DNA of 32,534 bases from Pseudomonadota bacterium (GTDB taxonomy: Bacteria; Pseudomonadota; Gammaproteobacteria; Xanthomonadales; Rhodanobacteraceae): the NCBI GenBank assembly GCA_021805685.1, contig JAJZET010000169.1, positions 22,732 to 55,265 of the forward strand, in the 5' to 3' direction. A program made the translations under genes and the position numbers. How positions within the stretch are numbered: position 1 is the first letter of the stretch; each line of letters opens with the position of its first letter. The notes under the pieces were generated by a model, which was given only the letters and a program-made list of their open reading frames with translations, was not told the DNA's origin and did not search any database. This document shows positions 1-8,358 of this stretch, piece by piece.

Positions 1-2054
1 GCCTGCTGATCGCGCCGCGCTGGCTGGTGCGATTGTTGCGCGTGGCGCTGGTGGGCTTGCTGGCGGCCCTGCTCGCCAAGCTGCTCGACAGCCTGCGGCC
101 GTGGCGGCTCTCCTGGCCTGCCGCGCGTGGCGCCAAGGCGGCGGCCGCGCTGTTGCTCGCCGCCGTGCTGCTGCCCTCGCATGCGCACGCGCAAAGCCTG
201 CCCAGCCAGCAACTACTCGACGAGTTGAAGGATCGCCTCACCGAGGCGCCGAAGTGCGCGCCCGATTGCGCCAGCGTGGCGCAGGCGCAGCTGCAGGCCA
301 GCGGCAACACGCTGGACGTCGCGCTGGACGTGGACGCCGGCGCCACGGTGGCGCTGCCATTGCCGCAGCCCGCCGCCGCGCTGCAACTGCTCGACGCCAG
401 CGTGGATGGGCATCCTGCCGTGCTGGCCCGCGACGACGATGGAGCGTTGCTGCGCCTCGACCGTGGCGTGCATCGTGTCGCCCTGAGCTACCGCATCGGC
501 GCCGTGGACAGCGCCAGCCTGCGCTTCGCGCTGCGTCCACAACGCGTGGCGTTCGACGGGCAGGGCTGGTCGCTGGACGGCGTGGATGGCGGGCACATGC
601 TGGGCGACAGCCTTGCGCTGCAACGCGTGCGTAGCACCGATAGCAGCGGCCCGGCCGTGGCCGCCCAGGAGTTCCCGCCCTATGTGCGGTTGACCCGTCG
701 CCTGTTGCTGGGCGTGGATTGGCAGGTGCAGAACACGGTCGAGCGCATCGCGCCGGCGAACGGCGGCTTCAGCCTCAGCCTGCCGCTGTTGCCCGGTGAG
801 CATCCGCAGGGCGACGGCGCGCTGGTGAAGCACGACCGCATCGACGTCACCTTCAACGCCGGCAGCAACCAGGTGCGCTGGACCAGTCGGCTGGATCACG
901 CGGCCACGCTCGCGCTGACGGCGCCGGCGCTGGGCAAGCGCGCCGAAGTGTGGGAAGTCGTCGCCGCGCCGATGTGGCACGTCGACGCGCAGGGCGTGCC
1001 GACCAGCGCCAGCGACGCCGGCCTGCGCTTCCAGCCGTTGCCTGGCGAGACCCTGCGACTCGGTTTCAGCCAGCCGGTCGCGGTCGACGGCGGCAGCCTC
1101 GCCTTCGATCGCGTGGCCGTGCAGAGCGACGTGGGCGAGCGCAGCACCGAGACCACGCTCACGCTCGATGCGCGCAGCACGCGCGGCGGCGAACACGCGA
1201 TCGCGCTGCCGGCAGGTGCACAATTGCTGGGGGCGAGTCGCGACGGCGAGCCGGTGAACCTCGCCGTGCGCAACGGCAAGCTCGGTCTGCCGCTGCTGCC
1301 CGGTGCGCACGAGTACCGCGTGCGCCTGCGCGAGCCGCATGGCGTGGCGCTGCGCACCGTCACGCCATCGTTCGCGCTGGATGCGCCCGCGGCGAACATC
1401 GGCAGCGGATTGAGCCTGCCGCAGGACCGCTGGGTGCTGTGGACCTGGGGGCCGACCACCGGTCCCGCGGTGCTGTACTGGCCGCAGCTCCTGGTGCTGC
1501 TGCTCGTCGCGTGGCTGCTTGGCCGCTACGCGCCAGCGCCGCTGCGCTTTCGCCACTGGCTGCTGCTGGGGCTGGGCTTTTCCGCCTTCGCCTGGGGCGC
1601 GTTTGCGCTGGTGGTGGCGTGGCTGGTCCTGATCGGCCTGCGCGCACGCTGGATGCCGGCGGAAAAGTCGCCGGCCATGCCGTTCAATCTCGCGCAGGTG
1701 GCGCTGGCGCTGTTCACCGCGCTGGCGCTGGCAGCGCTGGTCGCTGCGGTGCCCAAGGGGCTGCTCGGCGTGCCGGACATGCACGTGGCCGGCAACGGGT
1801 CCGCGGCGTGGCAACTGCGCTGGTTTGCCGATCAGAGCCGTGGCGTGCTGTCCGCAGGAGGCGTGATCAGCGTATCGCTATGGTTCTACAAGCTGGCGAT
1901 GCTCGCCTGGGCGTTGTGGCTGGCCTTCGCACTGATCGGCTGGCTGCAGTGGGCCTTCGCCGCATGGACGCACGGCGGCTACTGGCGCCCCCGCGAAGCG
2001 AAGAAGGTGCCGCCATCGTTGCCGCCGTCGCCGGGAGCGTCGCCGCGTGGCTGA
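1..2054 (+). CDS. Large conserved membrane/periplasmic protein, 5' end outside the window
   Basis: The reading frame is open from base 3 with no stop, so the start probably lies left of the window; an internal GTG at 27 is the first possible start inside it. Residues are counted from that GTG (675 aa). Residues 1-55 hold hydrophobic stretches, the second ending in an Ala-His-Ala-Gln cleavage-like site. A short Cys-containing segment (C77, C81) follows, then about 400 residues of beta-rich, probably periplasmic sequence. Four or five hydrophobic helices follow (about 481-498, 510-537, 553-577, 614-645), then a short basic, Pro-rich cytoplasmic tail. No catalytic motif is recognisable. From general knowledge, similar long proteins sit beside prmC in xanthomonads, without known function. 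The end overlaps prmC by 8 nt, suggesting translational coupling. Confidence 0.75.
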   Translation, partial: LLIAPRWLVRLLRVALVGLLAALLAKLLDSLRPWRLSWPAARGAKAAAALLLAAVLLPSHAHAQSLPSQQLLDELKDRLTEAPKCAPDCASVAQAQLQASGNTLDVALDVDAGATVALPLPQPAAALQLLDASVDGHPAVLARDDDGALLRLDRGVHRVALSYRIGAVDSASLRFALRPQRVAFDGQGWSLDGVDGGHMLGDSLALQRVRSTDSSGPAVAAQEFPPYVRLTRRLLLGVDWQVQNTVERIAPANGGFSLSLPLLPGEHPQGDGALVKHDRIDVTFNAGSNQVRWTSRLDHAATLALTAPALGKRAEVWEVVAAPMWHVDAQGVPTSASDAGLRFQPLPGETLRLGFSQPVAVDGGSLAFDRVAVQSDVGERSTETTLTLDARSTRGGEHAIALPAGAQLLGASRDGEPVNLAVRNGKLGLPLLPGAHEYRVRLREPHGVALRTVTPSFALDAPAANIGSGLSLPQDRWVLWTWGPTTGPAVLYWPQLLVLLLVAWLLGRYAPAPLRFRHWLLLGLGFSAFAWGAFALVVAWLVLIGLRARWMPAEKSPAMPFNLAQVALALFTALALAALVAAVPKGLLGVPDMHVAGNGSAAWQLRWFADQSRGVLSAGGVISVSLWFYKLAMLAWALWLAFALIGWLQWAFAAWTHGGYWRPREAKKVPPSLPPSPGASPRG

Positions 2055-2898
2055 CGTGCGTACGGTGCTGGCCGCCGCCACGCTGCGCCTCGGCGACCGC
2101 GTCGATGCCGAGGCGTTGCTGTTGCACGTGCTTGGCCAATCGCGCAGCTGGCTGTTCGCGCATGCCGACGACGCACTGGGTCGGGACGTCCAGACGGCTT
2201 TCGAAGACCTGGTCGCCAGGCGCGCGACCGGCGAGCCGGTGGCGTACCTCACCGGTCGGCGTGGCTTCTGGACGCTGGAGCTGGAAGTGACGCCGGCCAC
2301 CCTGATCCCGCGTCCGGAGACCGAGCTGCTGGTGGAGCTGGCGCTCGAGCGCCTGCCGCGCGACGCGGTGGCGGACGTGGCCGACCTCGGCACCGGCAGC
2401 GGTGCGGTCGCCCTGGCCATCGCCAACGAACGGCGACAGGCGCGAGTCGTCGCCACCGACGCCAGTGCCGACGCACTCGCCGTCGCGCGCCGCAATGCGC
2501 AGCGGCTCGGCACCGCCAACGTGCGCTTCGTGCATGGCGATTGGCTGGCGCCGCTGACGGGCGAGCGCTTCGCGCTGATCGTCTCCAACCCGCCGTACAT
2601 CGAGGCATCCGACCCGCATCTCGCGCAAGGCGACCTGCGCCATGAGCCAGCCTCGGCATTGGCCTCCGGCGCCGATGGCCTGGACGACATCCGCCGCATC
2701 GTCGCGGACGCGCGCGCGCATCTCGAACCCGGTGGCTGGCTGCTGTTAGAGCACGGCTGGAACCAGGGCGACGCCGTCCGTGCACTGCTCGCGGTGGCGG
2801 GTTATGCCGGGGCTTTCACGGCGCGCGACCTCGAAGAACGCGATCGGGTCAGCGGTGGTCGCTGGCGGCCGGGCGAACTCGACGCCGGCGCGGAATAA
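2047..2898 (+). CDS. prmC: Release factor glutamine methyltransferase PrmC (HemK)
   Basis: PrmC transfers a methyl group from S-adenosylmethionine to the glutamine of the GGQ motif in release factors RF1 and RF2, in the cytoplasm. The 283-aa product has the usual family length. An N-terminal helical release-factor-binding domain (about 1-75) precedes a Rossmann methyltransferase domain. The SAM-binding loop [11 protein letters not shown] and the substrate-glutamine motif NPPYIEA are both present, and [10 protein letters not shown] before the fold is typical of the family. The start is GTG, overlapping the end of the upstream membrane gene by 8 nt, so it is probably translated by coupling. A hairpin begins 2 nt after the stop. 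Confidence 0.95.
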   Translation: MADVRTVLAAATLRLGDRVDAEALLLHVLGQSRSWLFAHADDALGRDVQTAFEDLVARRATGEPVAYLTGRRGFWTLELEVTPATLIPRPETELLVELALERLPRDAVADVADLGTGSGAVALAIANERRQARVVATDASADALAVARRNAQRLGTANVRFVHGDWLAPLTGERFALIVSNPPYIEASDPHLAQGDLRHEPASALASGADGLDDIRRIVADARAHLEPGGWLLLEHGWNQGDAVRALLAVAGYAGAFTARDLEERDRVSGGRWRPGELDAGAE

Positions 2899-2899
2899 A

Positions 2900-2928
2900 G
2901 CGGCAGCGTGCATTCCCGCACCTGCCGC
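2900..2928 (+). terminator. Hairpin directly after prmC, possible terminator
   Basis: A 7-bp outer stem (GCGGCAG / CTGCCGC) encloses one bulged C, a 4-bp inner stem (GTGC/GCAC) and a 6-nt loop. It starts 2 nt after the prmC stop. It is followed by GCTTGC rather than a T-run, so termination may be weak or Rho-assisted. Confidence 0.45.
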
Positions 2929-3006
2929 GCTTGCAGGGCGGCGATCCGGCAATGACAGCGAAGGCGTGCCGTGCGTCGATGCGCGGCGGACGCGACGGCG
3001 AAGCGC

Positions 3007-3180
3007 ATGGCGCGCAACCACGGTGCAAGCAAATCCCGCCGCGACGACATTCAGCTGCCGGACGCGCGGAACGACGCGAGCCTGCCGGATCGGGTCATTT
3101 GCGCGGAGATGGCGTGCATGGCGCGCCGCTTCGACCACGCGGCGTTCATGTGGATTAATCCCGGCGAACCGCAGCTTTAA
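3007..3180 (+). CDS. Possible small protein, 57 aa, unrecognised
   Basis: An ATG-to-TAA frame sits in an otherwise empty stretch. About 80% of third codon positions are G or C, which fits coding sequence here, and its composition is less Arg/Ala-skewed than the obvious antisense shadows nearby. Against it: no Shine-Dalgarno sequence before the ATG (nor before the in-frame ATG at 2971), and I recognise no family. It is a candidate only. Confidence 0.25.
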   Translation: MARNHGASKSRRDDIQLPDARNDASLPDRVICAEMACMARRFDHAAFMWINPGEPQL

Positions 3181-3192
3181 TCGGGCCTGACC

Positions 3193-3220
3193 GGAATCGC
3201 GGGCTTTCACGACCGTCTAA
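3193..3220 (+). promoter_or_regulatory. Sigma-E (RpoE)-like promoter upstream of the stress cluster
   Basis: GGAATCG, exactly 15 bp, then GTCTAA. The RpoE consensus is GGAACTT-N15-GTCTAA, so the spacing and whole -10 element match and four of seven -35 bases match. It would give a leader of about 155 nt before the BON start codon. The target, a periplasmic BON protein, suits envelope-stress control. This is a motif match only. Confidence 0.35.
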
Positions 3221-3383
3221 CCGCCCGCTCCCTATCACTGGAATCGCCTTCGCTCGCCGTGTGCGCATGCCGTCGAACGCGAGGGCACCAGCGATCCGCT
3301 GGCCGGTCGTCGAAATCGACGCGCGACATCGCGCCGATGTCCGCAACGATGGCCGTTTCCATCCACAGTTGCCGGAGGTACCG

Positions 3384-3722
3384 ATGAAAACCATGACAAC
3401 CCTGACTGCGCTGGCTCTGGCTGCGGCGCTCGGCCTTGGTGGCCTGGCCTCGCCGGCGCAGGCTCAAACCACCCCGAGCAGCGATCATGCGGCGAACATG
3501 GCGCAAGCCGGCAGCGATGCCTGGATCACCACCAAGGTGAAGACGGAACTCGCCACCACCAAGGGTGTGCCGAGCACCGACATTTCCGTCGAGACCGTCG
3601 ATGGCGTGGTGACCCTGACTGGGGTGCTGCCCAGCAAGCTTGCGCTGAAAAAGGCCGTTGCCGCGGCCAAGAGCATCAAGGGCGTGAAGAGCGTGGACGA
3701 CTCCGGCCTCAAGGTGAAGTGA
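3384..3722 (+). CDS. Periplasmic BON-domain protein (OsmY-like)
   Basis: A 112-aa exported protein with one BON domain. Residues 1-22 form a signal peptide (MKTMTT, an Ala/Leu/Gly core, cleavage near AQAQ). The BON domain runs from about residue 40 to the end, with the typical DAWITTKVKTEL opening and the VDGVVTLTGVL strand. BON proteins such as OsmY bind envelope or phospholipid surfaces and are induced by osmotic and envelope stress; OsmY has two BON domains, this one has one. The start is fixed by GGAGG five bases upstream and by the signal peptide; the frame extends upstream without support. CsbD and DUF1328 genes follow on the same strand. In E. coli osmY is likewise next to the DUF1328 gene ytjA. 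Confidence 0.85.
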   Translation: MKTMTTLTALALAAALGLGGLASPAQAQTTPSSDHAANMAQAGSDAWITTKVKTELATTKGVPSTDISVETVDGVVTLTGVLPSKLALKKAVAAAKSIKGVKSVDDSGLKVK

Positions 3723-3790
3723 CCGGCCACGTTGCAGGACGAACGCTGGCGACCCGCCGGCGCCCTCCTTTCCCATCGAGAGAGACAGTC

Positions 3791-3988
3791 ATGAACGAAG
3801 ATCGCATCAAGGGACAGTGGAAGCAGCTCCACGGCAAGCTCAAGGCGCGCTGGGGCAAGCTGACCGAGGACGACCTGAAGATCGCCGACGGCAATGCCGA
3901 GTACCTCGTCGGCAAACTGCAGGAACGCTACGGCATCGCCAAGGACGAGGCGCAGAAGCAGATCCGGGAATTCGACCGCGGCTTGTAG
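3791..3988 (+). CDS. CsbD family stress-response protein
   Basis: A 65-aa cytoplasmic, highly charged protein. The N-terminal MNEDRIKGQWKQLHGKLK and the following WGKLTEDDL are diagnostic of the CsbD family (Bacillus CsbD, E. coli YjbJ). Members are small, abundant, predicted helical proteins induced by general or osmotic stress; the molecular role is unknown. The start is the ATG opening the conserved MNEDRIKG; the upstream ribosome site is a weak purine run (GAGAGAGA). It lies 68 bp after the BON gene and 165 bp before the DUF1328 gene, making a three-gene stress cluster. Confidence 0.9.
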   Translation: MNEDRIKGQWKQLHGKLKARWGKLTEDDLKIADGNAEYLVGKLQERYGIAKDEAQKQIREFDRGL

Positions 3989-4001
3989 CCGCTTCCCGCG
4001 G

Positions 4002-4028
4002 GCCGCCAGGGCAGGGAGGCCTGGCGGC
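4002..4028 (+). terminator. Hairpin after the CsbD gene
   Basis: A perfect 9-bp GC-rich stem (GCCGCCAGG / CCTGGCGGC) with a 9-nt loop lies 14 nt after the CsbD stop. There is no T-run, so it may attenuate or stabilise the mRNA rather than terminate. Confidence 0.35.
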
Positions 4029-4153
4029 AACATGCAAGTGCGGGATCCTCTTCGCGGCAGCCGCAGGGATGGCATGGCGGTACACGCGCTCACCGCTGCC
4101 GCACCAACGCGCGCAACAGAACACCGGGTCGCGCTCCATCACGGGAGAAACCC

Positions 4154-4318
4154 ATGCTCTACTACGCCATCGTTTTCCTGATCATCGCCCTGATCGCCGG
4201 CTTCTTCGGCTTTTTCGGCATCGCCGGCCTCGCCGCGAGCATCGCCAAGATCCTGTTCGTCGTCTTCATCATCCTGTTCGTCATATCGCTGGTTTTCGGT
4301 CGCCGCCGGCGGCTGTGA
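4154..4318 (+). CDS. DUF1328 (UPF0391) small membrane protein
   Basis: A 54-aa, almost wholly hydrophobic protein with two predicted membrane helices (about 3-22 and 29-48) and a basic Arg-rich C-terminus. The opening [16 protein letters not shown] and the central [14 protein letters not shown] match the DUF1328/YtjA family, which is about this size. Function is unknown; genes of the family often sit beside osmY/BON and CsbD genes, as here. The ATG has GGGAG upstream at suitable spacing. Confidence 0.9.
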   Translation: MLYYAIVFLIIALIAGFFGFFGIAGLAASIAKILFVVFIILFVISLVFGRRRRL

Positions 4319-4342
4319 CGGATGCGGCTCCACCCATGGGCG

Positions 4343-4392
4343 TGCGGAAGGCCGCCGTCTCGGGCACTTGCCTGGCACGGCGGCCTTCCGCA
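4343..4392. repeat. Perfect 16-bp inverted repeat between convergent genes
   Basis: TGCGGAAGGCCGCCGT (4343-4358) and its exact reverse complement (4377-4392) are separated by 18 bp. It lies between DUF1328 (plus strand) and dxs (minus strand), 24 nt after the DUF1328 stop. No T-run follows on either strand. It could be a bidirectional Rho-assisted terminator, an mRNA-end stabiliser or one copy of a REP-like element. The rest of the gap to dxs shows nothing recognisable. Confidence 0.6.
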
Positions 4393-4599
4393 TGCGGCAG
4401 TCCCGGTGAAAGCCAACATGGCCGAGCCAGCGAGCGCCCTGGTGGTGGGGCCAACGACAGGCGTCTGGTCGCCGATCGTCCGGAATTGCCGTGCAGGCGA
4501 AGCGCGCAGCGGGTGATCCACCGGGGCTGAAACCGCTACGGCGAGGATGGCGTTGCGGTTGGCGCCGGCGGCACGAGTCTCGCGGCCGTGGCGCGGCGC

Positions 4600-6492
4600 T
4601 CAGCCGGCGCTGGCGAGGTTGCCGCTGGTTGCCTGCGGGAACCGCGCCAGGATGGCATGGCGGATCCCGGGCAGGTCGAGGCCGGCCATGCTGAGCACCT
4701 CCTCGCGGCTGCCGTGTTCCAGATAGACGTCCGGCAGGCCGAGATGGAGGATGGGCTTGACGATGCCATGTGCGGCGAGGCATTCAGCCACGGCGGAGCC
4801 GGCGCCGCCGGCGATGGCGTTGTCCTCCAGCGTGACGAAGGCGTCGTGGGTCTTGGCAAGCTCCACGATCAGCGCCTCGTCGAGCGGCTTCACGAAGCGC
4901 ATGTTGACCAGGGTGGCGTCGAGCTCGCCGGCGATCACCGCGGCGGGCGCCAGCATCGCGCCGAAGCTCAGCAGGGCGAGGCCGCGACCGCGGCGGCGCA
5001 GCTCGGCCTTGCCGATCGGCAGGGTGTCCAGTTGCGGACGGATGGCGATACCGGGGCCGGTGCCGCGCGGGTAGCGGATCGCGGCGGGTCCGGCATGCTG
5101 GAAGCCGGTGCTCAACATCATGCGGCATTCGTTCTCGTCGGCCGGCGCCATGATCACCAGGTTGGGGAGGCAGCGCAGGAAGGAGAGATCGAAGCTGCCC
5201 GCGTGGGTGGCGCCATCGGGGCCGACCACGCCAGCGCGGTCGATCGCGAAGGTGACGTCGAGGTTCTGCAGCGCCACGTCGTGGATCGCCTGGTCGTAGG
5301 CGCGCTGCAGGAAGGTGGAGTAGATCGCCACCACCGGCTTGGCACCCTCGCAGGCCATGCCTGCGGCCAGCGTCACCGCGTGCTGTTCGGCGATCGCCAC
5401 GTCGAAATAGCGCTCGGGGTAGGCCTTGGAGAAGCGCACCAGGCCCGAGCCCTCGCGCATCGCCGGGGTGATGCCCATCAGGCGGTCGTCGGCCGCGGCC
5501 TGGTCGCACAGCCAGTCGCTGAAGATGTCGGTGTAGGTGGGCTTGGCCGGCGCGGATTTCTTCGCCAGGCCGGCCTGCGGATCGAACGGGCCGACCGCGT
5601 GGTATTCGATCTGCGCCTCTTCGGCCGGGGCATAGCCCTTGCCCTTGGTGGTGATCACGTGCAGCAATTGCGGGCCGGGCAGGTTCTTCACCGTGCGCAG
5701 CGCGGCCAGCAATTGCGGGATGTTGTGGCCGTCGATCGGGCCGGTGTAGTGGAAACCCAGCTCCTCGAACAGCGTGGACGGCACGAACATGCCCTTGGCG
5801 TGCTCCTCCCAGCGCTTGAAGAAGCGGCCGGCGAACGACTGCTTGGGGATTGCGCGCTTGGCCTTCTCGCGCACTGCGTTCAGGCGACGGCTGGCCAGCG
5901 CGCGCGACATCATGCGGGTCATCGCGCCCACGTTCTCGCTGATCGACATGCCGTTGTCGTTGAACACCACCAGCATGTCCGGCTCGACGTCGCCGCCGTG
6001 GTTGAGCGCCTCGAACGCCATGCCGGCGGTCATCGCGCCGTCGCCGATCACCGCCACGAACTTGCGCGGATCGCCCTTGCGCTGCGCGGCGATGGCCATG
6101 CCGAGCGCGGCCGAGATCGAGGTGGACGAGTGGCCCACGCCGAAGGTGTCGTATTCGCTTTCCTCGCGGCGCGGGAACGGTGCCAGGCCGTCCTTCTTCT
6201 TGATCGTGGTGATGCGGTCGCGGCGGCCGGTGAGGATCTTGTGCGGGTAGCACTGGTGGCCCACGTCCCACACCAGGCGGTCGGAGGGCGTGTCGAACAC
6301 GTGGTGCAGCGCCACGGTGAGCTCCACCACGCCCAGCCCGGCACCGAAGTGGCCGCCGGAGCTGGCCACGGCCTCGATCAGGTATTGGCGCAGTTCGTCG
6401 GCGACGGCGGGCAGCTCCTCGTCGGGAACGCGGCGCAGGTCGGCCGGCGACTCGATCGTCGCCAGGTGGGGGTAACGTGCAGGATCCTTCAT
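4600..6492 (-). CDS. dxs: 1-Deoxy-D-xylulose-5-phosphate synthase
   Basis: A thiamine-diphosphate enzyme that condenses pyruvate with glyceraldehyde 3-phosphate to DXP, the first step of the MEP isoprenoid pathway, which also feeds thiamine and pyridoxal synthesis. The 630 aa match the family length (about 620). Visible elements: [11 protein letters not shown] with the conserved His (H48); the ThDP/Mg motif GDGAMTAG (150-157) through [12 protein letters not shown]; the catalytic Glu in [10 protein letters not shown] (E369); [15 protein letters not shown] (418-432); and the C-terminal transketolase domain. The ATG has no Shine-Dalgarno; a promoter-like element 6 nt before it suggests a leaderless mRNA. 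The HNH gene lies 75 bp upstream on the same strand. Confidence 0.97.
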   Translation of the reverse strand: MKDPARYPHLATIESPADLRRVPDEELPAVADELRQYLIEAVASSGGHFGAGLGVVELTVALHHVFDTPSDRLVWDVGHQCYPHKILTGRRDRITTIKKKDGLAPFPRREESEYDTFGVGHSSTSISAALGMAIAAQRKGDPRKFVAVIGDGAMTAGMAFEALNHGGDVEPDMLVVFNDNGMSISENVGAMTRMMSRALASRRLNAVREKAKRAIPKQSFAGRFFKRWEEHAKGMFVPSTLFEELGFHYTGPIDGHNIPQLLAALRTVKNLPGPQLLHVITTKGKGYAPAEEAQIEYHAVGPFDPQAGLAKKSAPAKPTYTDIFSDWLCDQAAADDRLMGITPAMREGSGLVRFSKAYPERYFDVAIAEQHAVTLAAGMACEGAKPVVAIYSTFLQRAYDQAIHDVALQNLDVTFAIDRAGVVGPDGATHAGSFDLSFLRCLPNLVIMAPADENECRMMLSTGFQHAGPAAIRYPRGTGPGIAIRPQLDTLPIGKAELRRRGRGLALLSFGAMLAPAAVIAGELDATLVNMRFVKPLDEALIVELAKTHDAFVTLEDNAIAGGAGSAVAECLAAHGIVKPILHLGLPDVYLEHGSREEVLSMAGLDLPGIRHAILARFPQATSGNLASAG

Positions 6493-6498
6493 CTGCCT

Positions 6499-6527
6499 AT
6501 TGTTGGCCCGGCGGCGGGGCAGGGCAA
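6499..6527 (-). promoter_or_regulatory. Candidate leaderless promoter of dxs
   Basis: On the minus strand: TTGCCC (-35), 17 bp, AACAAT (-10), then 6 nt to the ATG. Transcription would begin at or next to the start codon, consistent with the absent ribosome-binding site. The -10 is imperfect. Confidence 0.35.
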
Positions 6528-6567
6528 GGGCGGCGGGCTGGCCGTGGCGGGACGGGCGCCGGGTCGT

Positions 6568-7167
6568 TCAGCTCAGCGCGCGCCGCCGCTCGCGCGGCAG
6601 GTGGCTGACCAGGAAGTCCATCTGGTCGGCCAGGATGTTGCGGTTCGACAGGATGAGGTGTTCCACCCAGCTTGGCCGGTAGGGCACGGCCAGCAGTGGC
6701 ATGTGCGCCTGCTGCGGGGTGCGGTTGCTCTTCTTCAGGTTGCAGGCCATGCAGGCGCTGACCACGTTCTCCCACTCGTCGCGGCCGCCCTTGGAGACCG
6801 GCTGCACGTGGTCGCGGGTCAGCTCGCCGCGGCTGAAATGCTCGCCGCAGTAGAGGCACAGGTGGCGGTCGCGGGCGAACAGCGCGGTGTTGGTGAGCGC
6901 GGGCGCGGGGTCGATCGCCTGCTCGCGGCAATGGCCGGTGCTGGCGATGATGGGGTGCAGGTCGAGCCGACTCTGCACGCCCAGTGCGCGGTTGTGGCCG
7001 CCGTGCACGGTGAGGCAGGGGTCGCCCAGCGTCCACGCCACCACGCCGCGCACATAGAGGCACGCGGCGTCCTGCCAGCTGATCCAGTCCAGGATGCGGC
7101 CGGCGGCGTCCAGCGACAGCACGCGGGTCGAATGCAGGTCGGCCCGGTTGGCGACTCCCATCAGCAT
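6568..7167 (-). CDS. HNH endonuclease family protein
   Basis: A 199-aa protein with a clear HNH (beta-beta-alpha-metal) nuclease domain at about 95-150: CLYC (104-107) and CMAC (139-142) for zinc, the DH pair with the catalytic His (119-120), N134 and the closing CNLKK. Residues 1-90 are a conserved domain of unknown role. Stand-alone proteins of this type are common in Proteobacteria; targets and function are unknown, and no restriction, toxin or phage partner is nearby. The chosen ATG has AGGAAGG 9 nt upstream; the frame runs further upstream without support. An alternative ATG lies two codons in. Confidence 0.85.
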   Translation of the reverse strand: MLMGVANRADLHSTRVLSLDAAGRILDWISWQDAACLYVRGVVAWTLGDPCLTVHGGHNRALGVQSRLDLHPIIASTGHCREQAIDPAPALTNTALFARDRHLCLYCGEHFSRGELTRDHVQPVSKGGRDEWENVVSACMACNLKKSNRTPQQAHMPLLAVPYRPSWVEHLILSNRNILADQMDFLVSHLPRERRRALS

Positions 7168-7198
7168 GCGGTACGTCCTTCCTCGCGAGAAACAGACC

Positions 7199-7225
7199 CT
7201 GCAACGGTGCTCGGATGCGTTGCAG
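7199..7225. promoter_or_regulatory. Inverted repeat in the HNH gene leader
   Basis: Perfect 8-bp arms CTGCAACG and CGTTGCAG separated by 11 bp, 32-58 bp upstream of the HNH start codon. The shape fits either a dimeric repressor operator or a leader RNA hairpin. Confidence 0.4.
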
Positions 7226-7318
7226 CATAGAACAGATTGATGACAAAACACATGCGAAAGTCTTTGAGCTCAAGCAGATAGCCTGGGTGCCGGGGGGTTC
7301 GCGGGCAGGCGCTGGCAC

Positions 7319-7327
7319 TGATATAGT
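7319..7327 (+). promoter_or_regulatory. Extended -10 promoter for the SapC gene
   Basis: TGATATAGT is an extended -10 element (TGnTATAAT with one mismatch). The best -35 at 18-bp spacing is the weak TTCGCG. Transcription from about 7334 gives a leader of 40-80 nt depending on the start codon. Confidence 0.45.
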
Positions 7328-7412
7328 GCTTGTTCGTCTGTAGACCCGACGCCGGGTTTGGGAGGGGAAGCCGATGGTGGCAACCCCGGCACGGCGGGGC
7401 AGAGGTAATAAC

Positions 7413-8189
7413 GTGGCTGAAGTTCTTTTCTACGAGCGCCCGGTGCCGCTCAATCGCAACGACCACAAGGATCTGCGCCTGAAGCCGATCCCGAACATGA
7501 AGTTCGCGCTGCAGGCCCACTCGGTGCCGCTCACCGGCGTCGAATTCGGCCTCGCCGCGCGCGACATGCCGATCGTGTTCGCCGGCAACGACATTAGCGA
7601 TGCCGGCCCGGTAGCGCTGCTAGGCCTGCGCCAGAACGAAAACCTGTTCGTCGATGCCAATGGTCAGTGGGCGCCGAACATCTACATCCCCGCCTTCGTG
7701 CGCCGTTATCCGTTCGTCCTGGCGGAGAAGCCGGCCGGCCAGGAAGGTGACGACTTCGCCGTGTTCCTCGATGAGGGGTACGAGGGCTTCAACGCCACCG
7801 AAGGTGACCGTCTGTTCAACGAAGACGGCAGCGACTCCGAGATGCTGGCCCGCGCCGTGGGTTTCCTTGGCGAATTCCAGCAGCACGTGGCGCGTACCCG
7901 CTGGTTCATGGACCAGCTGCGCCAGCACGGCCTGCTGGAGACGCGCAACATCAGCATGCGTCGCGACTCTCCGGACGGTCAGGGCGGCAACATCATCAAT
8001 CTCAATGGCCTGTTCGTGGTCAATGAGGAAAAGCTGCGCCAGCTCGACGAGAAGACCGCACAGGAGTTCCTGCGCGAGGGCATCCTCGGCTGGATCTATG
8101 CCCACCTGATCTCGATGAACAACCTCGACCGCCTCGGCATGCGCCTGGGCGAGCGCGAGAACAACGAGGCGGGCGCCACCACGAACTGA
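7413..8189 (+). CDS. SapC family protein
   Basis: A 258-aa soluble protein of the proteobacterial SapC family. Seen: the typical opening LFYERPVPLNRNDHKDL, the central YIPAFVRRYPF, and FLDEGYEGF further on. The name comes from a Campylobacter surface-array locus; it is not the SapC permease of the peptide transporter. Function is unknown, though homologues often accompany TonB-dependent receptors in other genomes. GTG at 7413 gives the conserved N-terminus and has AGAGG 7 nt upstream. An in-frame ATG at 7374 has an even stronger site (GGAGGGG) and would add 13 residues, so the start is ambiguous. It is a single-gene unit with its own promoter and a strong terminator. Confidence 0.85.
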   Translation: MAEVLFYERPVPLNRNDHKDLRLKPIPNMKFALQAHSVPLTGVEFGLAARDMPIVFAGNDISDAGPVALLGLRQNENLFVDANGQWAPNIYIPAFVRRYPFVLAEKPAGQEGDDFAVFLDEGYEGFNATEGDRLFNEDGSDSEMLARAVGFLGEFQQHVARTRWFMDQLRQHGLLETRNISMRRDSPDGQGGNIINLNGLFVVNEEKLRQLDEKTAQEFLREGILGWIYAHLISMNNLDRLGMRLGERENNEAGATTN

Positions 8190-8223
8190 GGTCGTCCGGG
8201 CGTCCCGCACGCCCGAACCAGCA

Positions 8224-8259
8224 GCGCCGCGACGAGTGATCGTCGCGGCGCTTGCTTTT
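8224..8259 (+). terminator. Intrinsic terminator of the SapC gene
   Basis: A perfect 12-bp GC-rich stem (GCGCCGCGACGA and its complement) with a GTGA tetraloop, followed by TTGCTTTT. It is a classic Rho-independent terminator 34 nt after the SapC stop. A second small hairpin (7-bp stem, 8262-8280) follows. Confidence 0.9.
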
Positions 8260-8289
8260 GCGGCGATCCTTGAGATCGCCAAGATCAAC

Positions 8290-8313
8290 GGTGCGGCCAA
8301 CCAGGGCCGCACC
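8290..8313 (-). terminator. Hairpin downstream of the ester hydrolase gene
   Basis: A perfect 9-bp stem (GGTGCGGCC / GGCCGCACC) with a 6-nt loop, 45 nt past the stop of the minus-strand hydrolase gene. Its downstream side on that strand is only weakly T-rich. Confidence 0.4.
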
Positions 8314-8358
8314 TCTGCATGACCTGGAGATGCCGGCAGCGCAAAGTCCTTGCCGGGA

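Larger units (their letters stand above)
2899..3383. other. 485-bp intergenic region, prmC to BON gene
   Basis: No gene with family support lies here. It holds the prmC hairpin, a weakly supported 57-codon frame (3007-3180), a sigma-E-like promoter (3193-3220) and, if that promoter is used, a leader of roughly 155 nt before the BON start codon. The sequence GGAATCGC of the promoter -35 recurs at about 3240 without a matching -10. Confidence 0.6.

Noticed and set aside
4588-7230. 880-codon plus-strand open frame opposite dxs and the HNH gene
   Set aside because: It is antisense to two genes with clear families. Long antisense frames are common in this GC-rich sequence, and its His/Gly/Val/Arg-rich product has no recognisable domain.
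7313-7332. Possible sigma-54 promoter (TGGCAC followed by TGC) before SapC
   Set aside because: The GG to GC distance is two bases too long for a -24/-12 promoter; the TATAGT extended -10 in the same place explains it better.
7413-8189. Assigning SapC as a permease of the antimicrobial-peptide Sap transporter
   Set aside because: The protein has no membrane helices; it belongs to the unrelated SapC family named from a surface-array locus.
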